Numbered from the stretch's first letter, positions 1 to 6,159 are shown. The stretch is 9,624 nt of DNA from CAG-103 sp045112425 (GCA_045112425.1 JBGUHV010000246.1:1-9624); one strand, 5' to 3'. Notes: generated by a model from the letters alone, not told the origin. Made by a program: numbers and translations.

Positions 1-68
1 ATTCATGAATCGCCCGCCAGCGGCGGCAGTCATCCTGCAAGGCGGGCGACACAAAGTGTCACCCCTAC
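1..68. repeat. Edge fragment of a palindromic intergenic repeat
   Basis: The first 68 bases form nested inverted repeats. CGCCCGCC (11-18) is complementary to GGCGGGCG (41-48). GGG-GACAC (44-52) pairs with GTGTC-CCC (56-64) around an AAA loop with one mismatch. ATTCATGAAT at 1-10 is itself palindromic. Read on the minus strand it begins GTAGGGGTGACAC and ends in GGGCGATTCATGAAT, a layout I recall from short dispersed repeats in Oscillospiraceae-type genomes; that recall is unverified. The element probably continues beyond the window. No ORF or promoter is evident here, and I see nothing else in 69-128. Confidence 0.5.
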
Positions 69-128
69 AGCGAACCGGATACGCTGCGAATGCGCCGAAC
101 TCCAGCATGATCGTTCACTCCGTTCCGC

Positions 129-147
129 GCGATGGAGCGCGAGTATC
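129..147 (-). repeat. 19-nt motif repeated after another terminator
   Basis: On the minus strand this reads GATACTCGCGCTCCATC followed by GC. The identical 19 bases occur on the plus strand at 8680-8698. In both places the motif starts directly at the distal edge of a strong intrinsic terminator and points away from the terminated gene. Here it follows the terminator of the DUF4015-like gene; there it follows the NTF2-like gene's terminator and opens the large composite repeat. This copy is probably a truncated or diverged relative of that element. Confidence 0.55.
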
Positions 148-186
148 AAAATGAAAGGCGCCCCCAAAAGGGGCGCCTTTCATTTT
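148..186 (-). terminator. Intrinsic terminator, probably bidirectional
   Basis: A perfect 17-bp stem: AAAATGAAAGGCGCCCC (148-164) pairs with GGGGCGCCTTTCATTTT (170-186) around a CAAAA loop. It lies 14 bases past the stop codon of the minus-strand DUF4015-like gene. The stem base is A/T-rich on both sides, so a U tract is produced in either direction, but the only gene it clearly serves is the minus-strand one. Confidence 0.9.
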
Positions 187-200
187 GGGAGCGGAGCGAC

Positions 201-1301
201 TCAGCCGGTCATGACCCAGCTGCCCTCTATTTGCGCGTTGCGCACAAACGGCACGAATCGGTTCTCCAGATCGAAGCTCTCGTTCGCGGCGGTGATCTTC
301 TCGCGCATGGCGGTGAGCGTTTCGCCCTCGCCGAAGGTGCACAGGCGGCTGAAGATCTTGCCCATGAGCGTGAGATCCTGCCCGGTCGTCTCGCCTCTGC
401 CCTGCAGGGCGGAATCGGAGGAGAGGATCACATCGAGCTCCACACCGCGGTCGGAAATCGCGGAGCGCAGATACTGCGCGAGGCTCACCACCGCGTCGCG
501 CGGCGTGGGCGTGGTGCTCATCTGCGCGGAGAAGCCGAGCTCCGCCGTCGTGTCCGGCAGCTGCATGTAGGAATAGGCGATCTCATCGAAGCCCATGTCC
601 GCGAGCTCGCGGCTGAGACTGCCGAGATATTCGCGCAGCTGCGTGCTGTAGGGATCGACCCAGCCGCCGGAGGCGTCGGCATAGGGGCTGCCGGAGGCGG
701 TCTTGAGCGCCATGGCGGCATAGCGCTCGGCCATGAGCGAATCGACGCAGGCGCTCACCACCGCGACGAAGCGCAGACTGTGATACTCCGCCTTGAGATC
801 GCGGATGGCCTCGGCAATGTCGCGCGAGCCGTTGACCTCGAACGACTCCGCGAGCGCGACGCTCGATTTCCACGCGAGCGAGCCGGAGGGCGGCTTCATC
901 TGCAGCACGAGCGCGTTGCCCTTCGCGGCGGCCACCTGCTGGGCGGCGGCGGCGAGGGTCTCGGACGTGATGGAGTCCGCCGTGAGATACTTCCCGCGCA
1001 GCGGCTCGAGATTCTGCCCCGCCGAGGAGATCAGCGAGGCATAGTCCGGCTCGTCATACACCAGCTCCGCCGGGTAGACCGTGGGCGAGGGCGCGGCGGC
1101 GTCCTCGGCCGTGACGCGCTCGCCGAGCATGGGAAAGAGCACATGCACGCCTTCCTTGTCATAGACGATGTATTTGTGGAAGGAGTAGATCAGCAGCAGC
1201 GCGAGAAAGATCAGAATGCCGATCACCGTCAGCGCCGTGCGCCAGACCCCGCCCCAGCCGCGCCGCCGGGCACGGTAAACATCGGGATGGTTAGATGCCA
1301 T
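201..1301 (-). CDS. Membrane-anchored DUF4015-like putative glycoside hydrolase
   Basis: The protein has 366 residues. An Arg-rich N-terminus (RARRR, 10-14) precedes a single membrane segment at about 22-40, so it is probably a type II anchored protein with its bulk outside the cell. Residues 100-250 resemble the DUF4015 putative glycoside hydrolase domain, a TIM-barrel-like family: strand-like LRGKYLTADS (101-110), NALVLQMK (129-136), GGWVDPYS (212-219) and MGFDEIAYSYMQLP (236-249). In the family as I remember it, the last motif reads roughly GFDEIQFDYVRFP; here the second Asp is Ser244 and the Arg is Gln247, so hydrolase activity is doubtful. A GAGGT ribosome site lies 10 bases before the ATG. 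It is the last gene of a leftward run after the PMT-like gene and rpiB, separated from rpiB by a hairpin repeat. No substrate can be inferred. Family assignment is from motif memory, without a profile search. Confidence 0.72.
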   Translation of the reverse strand: MASNHPDVYRARRRGWGGVWRTALTVIGILIFLALLLIYSFHKYIVYDKEGVHVLFPMLGERVTAEDAAAPSPTVYPAELVYDEPDYASLISSAGQNLEPLRGKYLTADSITSETLAAAAQQVAAAKGNALVLQMKPPSGSLAWKSSVALAESFEVNGSRDIAEAIRDLKAEYHSLRFVAVVSACVDSLMAERYAAMALKTASGSPYADASGGWVDPYSTQLREYLGSLSRELADMGFDEIAYSYMQLPDTTAELGFSAQMSTTPTPRDAVVSLAQYLRSAISDRGVELDVILSSDSALQGRGETTGQDLTLMGKIFSRLCTFGEGETLTAMREKITAANESFDLENRFVPFVRNAQIEGSWVMTG

Positions 1302-1340
1302 AAATGAAAAACCTCAAATCAGGATTAATAAAGCGTTGGC

Positions 1341-1533
1341 CTCGCCAGAGTTCGCCTCCGCAGAGGCGAAGAGAATAGGATCATTTTTCGCCCGGAACTT
1401 GTTTCGGGCTGAAAAATACCGCTCGCGGGAAAAGGGTTTTTTCTTTTCGCAAGTCGCACTTGCGACCAAAAAACCCTTTTTCAGCGCAGCCCCTTCTCGC
1501 CGGAAAGCCCAGCGTCAGCGGTTTTCCGGCGAA
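1341..1533 (-). repeat. Hairpin-rich intergenic repeat, family 1, copy A
   Basis: This copy fills the gap between rpiB and the DUF4015-like gene and matches 2003-2190. Shared exact blocks are 1381-1419 (39 nt, equal to 2042-2080), 1447-1470 (24 nt, equal to 2108-2131) and CAGCGCAGCCCC (1482-1493, equal to 2143-2154). It folds into four hairpins. Arms are TTCGCCTC/GAGGCGAA (1351-1358, 1363-1370); ATTTTTC/GAAAAAT (1383-1389, 1411-1417) with inner GCCCG/CGGGC; AAAAGGGTTTTTT/AAAAAACCCTTTT (1430-1442, 1468-1480) enclosing CGCAAGT/ACTTGCG; and CGCCGGAAA/TTTCCGGCG (1498-1506, 1523-1531). Relative to copy B, several arms differ but remain complementary. The last hairpin overlaps the final codons and stop of rpiB. 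Confidence 0.85.
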
Positions 1534-1964
1534 GATTCCAGCGCCATCATCTGCTCGACGCGTCTGGCATGTCTGCCGCCCTCGAACGGGGTGTCGAGGA
1601 AGGTATCGACGATCTTGAGCGCGAGACCGGGGCCGACGACGCGCGCGCCGAGGGCGACGATGTTGGCGTCGTTGTGGCGGCGGGTCATCTCGGCGGAGAA
1701 GCAGTCGCCGCAGAGGGCGGCGCGCACGCCGCGGATCTTATTGGCGGAGATGGAGATGCCGATGCCGGTGCCGCAGATGAGAATCCCGCGCTCGCACTCC
1801 CCGGCGGCGACGGCTCTGCCCACGGCGGCGCCGTACTGCGGATAATCGCAGCTCTCGGCGGTGTAGGTGCCGAAGTCCTTGTACTCCAGCCCACGCTCCT
1901 CCAGATGCTTCATAATCTCCTGCTTCAGGGCAAAGCCCCCGTGATCGGAACCGATAGCAATCAT
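1515..1964 (-). CDS. rpiB: Ribose-5-phosphate isomerase B
   Basis: The product interconverts ribose 5-phosphate and ribulose 5-phosphate in the non-oxidative pentose phosphate pathway, in the cytosol. The 149-residue length is normal for RpiB/LacAB family enzymes. Visible hallmarks are the N-terminal MIAIGSDHGG with Asp7-His8 in the phosphate/sugar site, Cys64 in GILICGTGIG (the catalytic base position in RpiB) with the following GTG anion hole, RRHNDANIVALG with His97-Asn98, and C-terminal GRHARRVEQ whose Arg residues bind phosphate. The Cys and GTGIG favour RpiB over LacA, although some members also act on allose 6-phosphate. The ATG follows AAGGA by a short A/T-rich spacer. The last residues (about SSPENR) and the stop lie inside intergenic repeat copy A, so the tail may have been altered by the repeat. 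It sits between the PMT-like and DUF4015-like genes on the same strand, but with more than 200 bases of repeat on each side. Confidence 0.96.
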   Translation of the reverse strand: MIAIGSDHGGFALKQEIMKHLEERGLEYKDFGTYTAESCDYPQYGAAVGRAVAAGECERGILICGTGIGISISANKIRGVRAALCGDCFSAEMTRRHNDANIVALGARVVGPGLALKIVDTFLDTPFEGGRHARRVEQMMALESSPENR

Positions 1965-2002
1965 TGTAAAATCCTTGCCTTTCCTAAAATAGAACTTCTG
2001 CT

Positions 2003-2190
2003 CTCGGCAGAGTTCGCGCTCGCAAGCGCGAATGATTCAAATCATTTTTCGCCCGGAACTTGTTTCGGGCTGAAAAATACTGCTCGCGGAGAAAGGAATT
2101 TTTCTTCTCGCAAGTCGCACTTGCGACCAAATATTCCTTTCGCAGCGCAGCCCCCCTCGCGGGAAAGCCGCCCGCGGCTTTTCTGCGAAA
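2003..2190 (-). repeat. Hairpin-rich intergenic repeat, family 1, copy B
   Basis: This copy fills the gap between the PMT-like gene and rpiB, starting directly at the PMT stop codon. It has the same order of blocks as copy A with the same orientation relative to the genes. Hairpin arms are TTCGCGCT/AGCGCGAA (2013-2020, 2025-2032); ATTTTTC/GAAAAAT (2044-2050, 2072-2078) with the same GCCCG/CGGGC core; GAAAGGAAT/ATTCCTTTC (2091-2099, 2133-2141) enclosing CGCAAGT/ACTTGCG; and CGCGGGAAAGCC/GGCTTTTCTGCG (2158-2169, 2176-2187, two G-U pairs). The first, third and fourth differ from copy A on both sides of the stem and still pair. No credible ORF lies within it. Confidence 0.85.
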
Positions 2191-4023
2191 TTAAAACGGC
2201 CAGCTCGGGAACCACTTCAGCAGCTTCCAGCTGTAATTTCTCGCGACCTCGATGCCGGTGAGCACGGGATAGAACGCCGCGAAGAGCGCGAGGCAGACGC
2301 CGGTAAAGGCGTACATCCAGCGGATGTGGCCTTTCGCGCGCATATCGTCGAACACCGCGCAGAGCGCGAGCACGAGGAAGACCACCGCCGCGAAATAGTG
2401 ATAGGCGAACGTAAGGCGCGTTACCAGCATCCACGGCACGAGCTGCGCAAGATAGCCGACGACGATGAACACGGCGCGGCGGTCGCGCTTTCGCACGGCG
2501 CGGACCATGAGATACACGACGCTCACGAGCCCCGCCCAGCTCAGGAGCGGATTCGTAAACGCGCCGATGGAGGCGACGGTGCCCTCGCCGTACTCGAGAT
2601 AATAGAGGATCGGGCGGATATCGAACAGCCACTGCCACCAGCTCGAGGAATAGGGGTGCTCGGCGATGAGCCCCGCGTGATAGTTGAACATGAACGACTG
2701 GTTTTCCAGCACGGTTTTGAGATAGTCGCGCGTGAAATACATGCCCGGCGCGGTGAGCCCCTTCGCGAGGCCGTAGGGCGTGTAGCTGAGATAGTAGATC
2801 AGCGCCGGCACCAGCACGAACCAGACGAGGCAGAAGCCCACGTTCAGCACGAAATCCTCCGCGCAGCGCTTCTGCCACGACTGCCCCTTGGCGTCGTGAA
2901 AGCGGAAGAGCCACGCGATGATCCACAGCACGCCGAGCCCCGCGCCGGCATAGAGGCACGTCCACTTGCTTGCGGCGCCGAGGCCGAAGAACACCCCCGC
3001 GAGCGCGAGGTCGCGCCAGCGGTCGTTTTCATACCAGCTCCAGAAGAAGAGATACATCAGCAGGATGAAAAACACGCCGTAGGTATCAATCGTGGCGATG
3101 CGGGTCTGCGCGAAGTGCATGAAGTCAAACGCGAAGATCGCCGTGCCGCACAGGGCGATGCGGTCGTCGCCGAAGAGGCGGCGGATCAGCAGCCAGAGCA
3201 CCGGCAGCATCAGCACGCCGAAGAGCACGCCCATGAACCGCCAGCCGAAGGGGTTGACGCCGAAGATCGTGAGCCCGAGGGCGATGATGAGCTTGCCGAG
3301 CGGCGGGTGCGAGACCTCATAGGGCTCAATCGCGCGCAGATGCTCCAGCGCGGTGCGGGCATGATAAATCTCGTCGAAATAGGTGCTGTTGCGCCAGGTG
3401 GAGGCGTCGGGAACGGCCATCGGCTCGTCGCAGAGCGCCTCGGCGCCCGCGGAGACGGAGATATCCGAGGGGTCGACGCGGTAGCCGTTCACGTCGAAAA
3501 ACGCCATCTCGCCGATCTCAATGTCCTCCGTGCCGTCGGCATGGGGATAGAGAACAAGGGCGTCCGCCGTGAGATCGGCGTCCTCGGTGAGCTCCGCGTC
3601 GCGCCATTTGAACACGTCGCGGTAGGCATGCGGCAGCGTGCCGGCGGGGATCTCGCGCCCGCCCTGCAGGACGGTCAGCTCCGCCTCGCCCGTGTTGAGC
3701 CCGGCGAAGTAAAACACGCGCCCCAGCTGCACCTCGCCGGCAAAGCGAATCTCCACGCGCCCGCCGTCGGGCAGGGCGTAATACGTCTCGGGCGACGCCG
3801 TGTCGCCGAGGTTGAAAAACGCGATGAGCGCATATACTGCCGTGAGCGCGAGGATGCCCCACGGCCTGCCCGTGCGTTTGGCCACGGAGGCCGGCGCCGA
3901 AGCTCTGCCGAGCCGCGACTTCCCGCTCGGCGCCTCGAAGTTCTCTCCGATCAGGCCGAGGAGGAAAAACAGCACCGTAAACGTGACCGTCAGCGCCGGG
4001 AACAGATAAGTCAGAGGGTTCAA
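2191..4023 (-). CDS. GT39/PMT-family membrane protein mannosyltransferase-like
   Basis: A polytopic GT-C glycosyltransferase that should transfer a sugar, classically mannose, from a polyprenyl phosphate to protein or another acceptor outside the membrane. Numbering is from the upstream ATG at 4083. TM1 is at 25-46 and TM2 at 74-91. Residues about 100-215 form a soluble stretch rich in beta strands (RVEIRFAGEVQLGRVFYFAG), probably an extracytoplasmic beta-sandwich. The PMT core follows: YFDEIYH (235-241) with the Asp-Glu pair of the family's first external loop, SHPPLGK (258-264), HFAQTRIATIDTY (323-335), then about nine more membrane helices with RLTFAYHYF (556-564) near the C-terminus. I place the start at TTG 4023 rather than ATG 4083, because a good promoter (TAGACA, 18 bases, TATAAT) straddles that ATG and would start transcription near 4065. 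The TTG follows AAAGGA by 12 bases, the same spacing as in rny. From the TTG the protein has 610 residues. Acceptor unknown. Confidence 0.88.
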   Translation of the reverse strand: MNPLTYLFPALTVTFTVLFFLLGLIGENFEAPSGKSRLGRASAPASVAKRTGRPWGILALTAVYALIAFFNLGDTASPETYYALPDGGRVEIRFAGEVQLGRVFYFAGLNTGEAELTVLQGGREIPAGTLPHAYRDVFKWRDAELTEDADLTADALVLYPHADGTEDIEIGEMAFFDVNGYRVDPSDISVSAGAEALCDEPMAVPDASTWRNSTYFDEIYHARTALEHLRAIEPYEVSHPPLGKLIIALGLTIFGVNPFGWRFMGVLFGVLMLPVLWLLIRRLFGDDRIALCGTAIFAFDFMHFAQTRIATIDTYGVFFILLMYLFFWSWYENDRWRDLALAGVFFGLGAASKWTCLYAGAGLGVLWIIAWLFRFHDAKGQSWQKRCAEDFVLNVGFCLVWFVLVPALIYYLSYTPYGLAKGLTAPGMYFTRDYLKTVLENQSFMFNYHAGLIAEHPYSSSWWQWLFDIRPILYYLEYGEGTVASIGAFTNPLLSWAGLVSVVYLMVRAVRKRDRRAVFIVVGYLAQLVPWMLVTRLTFAYHYFAAVVFLVLALCAVFDDMRAKGHIRWMYAFTGVCLALFAAFYPVLTGIEVARNYSWKLLKWFPSWPF

Positions 4024-4071
4024 GCTGTCTGTGCGTCCTTTCCGAAAAAATGATCCGGTTTCAGGTATATT

Positions 4072-4101
4072 ATTATAGTACATTTCCCCGCCGCTTGTCT
4101 A
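4072..4101 (-). promoter_or_regulatory. Promoter for the PMT-like gene
   Basis: On the minus strand there is a -35 TAGACA (4101-4096), an 18-base spacer and a perfect -10 TATAAT (4077-4072), in an AT-rich island. Transcription would begin near 4065. The ATG at 4083 lies between the two boxes, so it could not be in the transcript; this favours the TTG start at 4023, preceded by AAAGGA. It diverges from the rny promoter about 45 bases away. Confidence 0.7.
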
Positions 4102-4144
4102 CCTTCCGGGCGAAAAGTTGAACGGAAAAAAAGGTTTGGAACAC

Positions 4145-4173
4145 TTGACATAATGTTGAAATGTCGCTAGAAT
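4145..4173 (+). promoter_or_regulatory. Promoter for rny
   Basis: Perfect -35 TTGACA (4145-4150), a 17-base spacer and -10 TAGAAT (4168-4173, five of six consensus bases), followed by an A/T-rich start region. Transcription from about 4180 gives a leader of about 117 bases before the rny ATG. Confidence 0.85.
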
Positions 4174-4233
4174 AATATGGTGATATTTTATGCGGAGTGT
4201 GGAGACTTCGTTTGAAATATTTGACACTTACCC

Positions 4234-4253
4234 GACGGGCCTTGCCCGTCTTT
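4234..4253 (+). promoter_or_regulatory. Stem-loop in the rny leader
   Basis: GACGGGC (4234-4240) pairs perfectly with GCCCGTC (4244-4250) around CTT and is followed by only three T residues. It lies in the predicted 5' untranslated leader of rny, 44 bases before the start codon and well clear of the ribosome site. The short T run makes it a weak terminator at best. It could be a partial attenuator, a stabilising 5' structure or a processing site. No riboswitch consensus is recognised. Confidence 0.45.
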
Positions 4254-4297
4254 GAGAATCTGCCAGAGATCAAGAGATTGGAGGAATCATACCCGCA

Positions 4298-5842
4298 ATG
4301 CTAGACACCATCATTTGGGTGGTCGCTGTCATCGCAGCGCTCGTGGTTGGCTTCATCCTGGGCGTTGTTTATCGTAAAAAGGTCGCCGAGGCGGAAATCG
4401 CCGGCGCGGAGGAAGAGGCCAAGCGCATCATCAACGACGCGATCAAGAGCGCCGAGAGCAAGAAGCGCGAAGCCCTGGTGGAGGCCAAGGAGGAGATCCA
4501 CCGCAACCGCACCGAATTCGAGAAGGAAGAAAAGGCCCGCCGCAGCGAGCTGCAGAAGCAGGAACGCCGTCTGCAGCAGAAGGAGGAGGCGCTCGACCGC
4601 AAGACCGACGCGCTCGACCGCAAGACCGACTCCCTCAACCAGCGTCTCGCCAACGTAGAGGCGCAGCAGAACGAGATCAAAGCGATCAAGAAGACCCAGC
4701 AGGAACGCCTGGAGGAAATCTCCGGCTACACCATCGAGGAGGCGAAGGCCTACCTCATCGAGAGCCTCGAAAACGAGGTCGTGCACGAGAAGGCCGCCAA
4801 GATCAAGGAGATCGAGAGCCAGCTCAAGGACGACGCCGAATCCATGGCGCGCGAGATCATCGGCACGGCCATCCAGCGCTGCGCCGCCGACCACGCGAGC
4901 GAGGTGACCGTCTCGGTCGTTCCCCTGCCGAACGACGAAATGAAGGGCCGCATCATCGGCCGCGAGGGCCGCAACATCCGCGCCATCGAAACGCTCACGG
5001 GCTGCGATCTGATCATCGACGACACGCCCGAGGCGATCACCGTCTCCAGCTTCGACCCGGTTCGCCGCGAGGTGGCGAGACTGGCGCTCGAAAAGCTCAT
5101 TCAGGACGGCCGCATCCATCCCGCACGCATTGAGGAGATGGTGGCCAAGGCTCAGAAGGAGGTCAACAACACCATCCGTCAGGAGGGTGAGCGCGCCGCC
5201 TTCGAGACGAACATCCACGGTCTCAACTCCGAGATCATCAAGCTGCTCGGCCGCATGAAGTACCGCACGAGCTACGGTCAGAACGTGCTGCAGCACTCCA
5301 TCGAGGTCTCCCACATCGCGGGGCTTATCGCCTCCGAGCTGGGCGCCGACGTCGCCATCGCCAAGCGCGCGGGTCTTCTCCACGACCTGGGCAAGTCCAT
5401 CGACCACGAGGTTGAGGGCAGCCATGTGACCATCGGCGTGAACCTCGCGCGAAAGTACAAGGAGAACGAGGCCGTCATCCACGCCATCGAGGCGCACCAC
5501 GGCGACGTGGAGCCGCACACGGTCGAGGCCTGCATCGTGCAGGCGGCCGACACGATCTCCGCCGCCCGCCCCGGCGCCCGCCGCGAGAACATCGAGAACT
5601 ACGTCAAGCGTCTCGAGAAGCTCGAGGAGGTCACCAAGTCCTTCCCCGGCATCGGCAGCTGCTACGCCATCCAGGCCGGACGCGAGATCCGCGTCATGGT
5701 CAAGCCCGAGGAGGTCAGCGAGGATCAGATGGTCCTCCTCGCCCGCGACATCGCCAAGAAGATCGAGGACGAGCTCACCTACCCCGGCCAGATCAAGGTG
5801 CATCTGCTGAGAGAAACCAAAGCGGTGGACTACGCAAAATAA
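4298..5842 (+). CDS. rny: Ribonuclease Y
   Basis: The membrane-bound endoribonuclease that initiates bulk mRNA decay in Firmicutes. The 514-residue length is typical. Domains in order: one N-terminal membrane helix (about 4-24, IIWVVAVIAALVVGFILGVV); a long charged coiled coil (about 30-200); a KH RNA-binding domain with the GREG loop in GRIIGREGRNIRAIE (217-231); and an HD phosphohydrolase domain with His333 in QHSIEVSHIAGL, the signature His362-Asp363 in GLLHDLGKS, and EAHHGD (398-403). The C-terminus PGQIKVHLLRETKAVDYAK is characteristic of the family. The start is supported by GGAGGA (4280-4285), 12 bases before the ATG, and by TM placement. It is a single-gene unit, with its own promoter and leader upstream and a strong terminator seven bases after the stop. 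The coiled coil holds an exact 21-bp tandem duplication giving LDRKTDALDRKTD. All catalytic motifs are intact. Confidence 0.98.
   Translation: MLDTIIWVVAVIAALVVGFILGVVYRKKVAEAEIAGAEEEAKRIINDAIKSAESKKREALVEAKEEIHRNRTEFEKEEKARRSELQKQERRLQQKEEALDRKTDALDRKTDSLNQRLANVEAQQNEIKAIKKTQQERLEEISGYTIEEAKAYLIESLENEVVHEKAAKIKEIESQLKDDAESMAREIIGTAIQRCAADHASEVTVSVVPLPNDEMKGRIIGREGRNIRAIETLTGCDLIIDDTPEAITVSSFDPVRREVARLALEKLIQDGRIHPARIEEMVAKAQKEVNNTIRQEGERAAFETNIHGLNSEIIKLLGRMKYRTSYGQNVLQHSIEVSHIAGLIASELGADVAIAKRAGLLHDLGKSIDHEVEGSHVTIGVNLARKYKENEAVIHAIEAHHGDVEPHTVEACIVQAADTISAARPGARRENIENYVKRLEKLEEVTKSFPGIGSCYAIQAGREIRVMVKPEEVSEDQMVLLARDIAKKIEDELTYPGQIKVHLLRETKAVDYAK
4589..4630 (+). repeat. Exact 21-bp tandem duplication within rny
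   Basis: Bases 4589-4609 and 4610-4630 are identical and in frame. They encode two copies of a seven-residue unit (ALDRKTD) in the coiled coil, then a diverged third (SLNQRLA). Seven residues is exactly one coiled-coil heptad, so the duplication keeps the register. Perfect synonymous identity suggests recent slippage or gene conversion. Confidence 0.85.
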
Positions 5843-5848
5843 GACATC

Positions 5849-5881
5849 AAAAAGAGAGCCTGCACTGCAGGCTCTCTTTTT
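5849..5881 (+). terminator. Intrinsic terminator of rny
   Basis: A perfect 15-bp stem: AAAAAGAGAGCCTGC (5849-5863) pairs with GCAGGCTCTCTTTTT (5867-5881) around ACT, starting seven bases after the rny stop. The stem core GAGAGCCTG/CAGGCTCTC is the same as in the terminator at 8642-8680. Confidence 0.95.
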
Positions 5882-5896
5882 GTGCCCCTCAGTCAC

Positions 5897-6068
5897 GTCG
5901 CGACAAGCTCCATATCCCTCACCGCTGAGCAAAGCTCACCGGCTCGCTCATTCCACTGCCGCTCCTTTCAAAATCAAAGCAATTGCTTTGATTTTGTGTA
6001 GGAAGATTGACTTTCGCCGTCACCCTTATGAGGCCAAAGCCTCACAAGGTGACTTGCGCAAGTCAATC
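5897..6068 (+). repeat. Hairpin-rich intergenic repeat, family 2, copy C
   Basis: Part of the convergent gene-free region between rny and the LysR gene, just after the rny terminator. It opens with palindrome GTCGCGAC. Linkers CAAGCTCCATAT (5904-5915) and GCTCATTCC (5946-5954), followed by CTGC-GCTCCTT, match 8747-8758 and 8789-8810. Three hairpins follow. CCG-TGAGC pairs with GCTCA-CGG (5922-5942). CAAAATCAAAGC pairs with GCTTTGATTTTG (5969-5980, 5985-5996). The third is a 64-base nested hairpin: GATTGACTT/AAGTCAATC (6005-6013, 6060-6068) enclosing GTCACC/GGTGAC (6019-6024, 6048-6053) and TGAGGC/GCCTCA (6029-6034, 6039-6044). The first and third have different but still complementary arms in copy D. 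Bases 6069-6104 are GC-rich with a small GGCGC/GCGCC inverted repeat and no gene. Confidence 0.8.
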
Positions 6069-6104
6069 AGACGCGGGGCGCCGAGTGGGTGCGCCGCAGC
6101 ACTT

Positions 6105-6153
6105 GCCTCCCCCTTTGGGGGAGGTGGCCGAGCGAAGCGAGGTCGGAGGGGGC
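6105..6153. repeat. Short dispersed repeat, CCTCCCC...GGGGAGG type
   Basis: A perfect hairpin (CCTCCCC, CTTTG, GGGGAGG) is followed by GTGGCCGAGCGAAGCGAGG and a second G-rich arm, TCGGAGGGGG, that could pair alternatively with the leading C-rich arm. I recall closely similar units from Faecalibacterium and related genomes, where they are abundant between genes; this is memory, not a search. It ends six bases from the stop codon of the minus-strand LysR gene. The hairpin may act as that gene's transcript end, though no T run follows it. Confidence 0.65.
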
Positions 6154-6159
6154 CTCCTC

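Noticed and set aside
132..1307. Long plus-strand ORF of 391 codons opposite the DUF4015-like gene
   Set aside because: It is the antisense of a gene with TM, ribosome site and family motifs. The translation is Arg/Gly/His-rich with no recognisable domain, as expected in GC-rich DNA.
1341..2190. CRISPR array from the repeated 39-nt and 24-nt blocks
   Set aside because: Only two copies, about 660 bases apart with genes between, and no regular spacers.
2326..4053. Plus-strand ORF of 575 codons opposite the PMT-like gene
   Set aside because: Low-complexity, charged Ala/Glu/Arg translation lacking any ribosome site or motif; the minus strand carries clear PMT motifs.
4221..4259. A second TTGACA (4221-4226) as another rny promoter
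   Set aside because: No acceptable -10 at 16-18 bases; the region there is the GC-rich hairpin.
4301..5932. Minus-strand ORF of 543 codons opposite rny
   Set aside because: Leu/Asp/Val-rich mirror of the rny codons; rny is certain on the plus strand.
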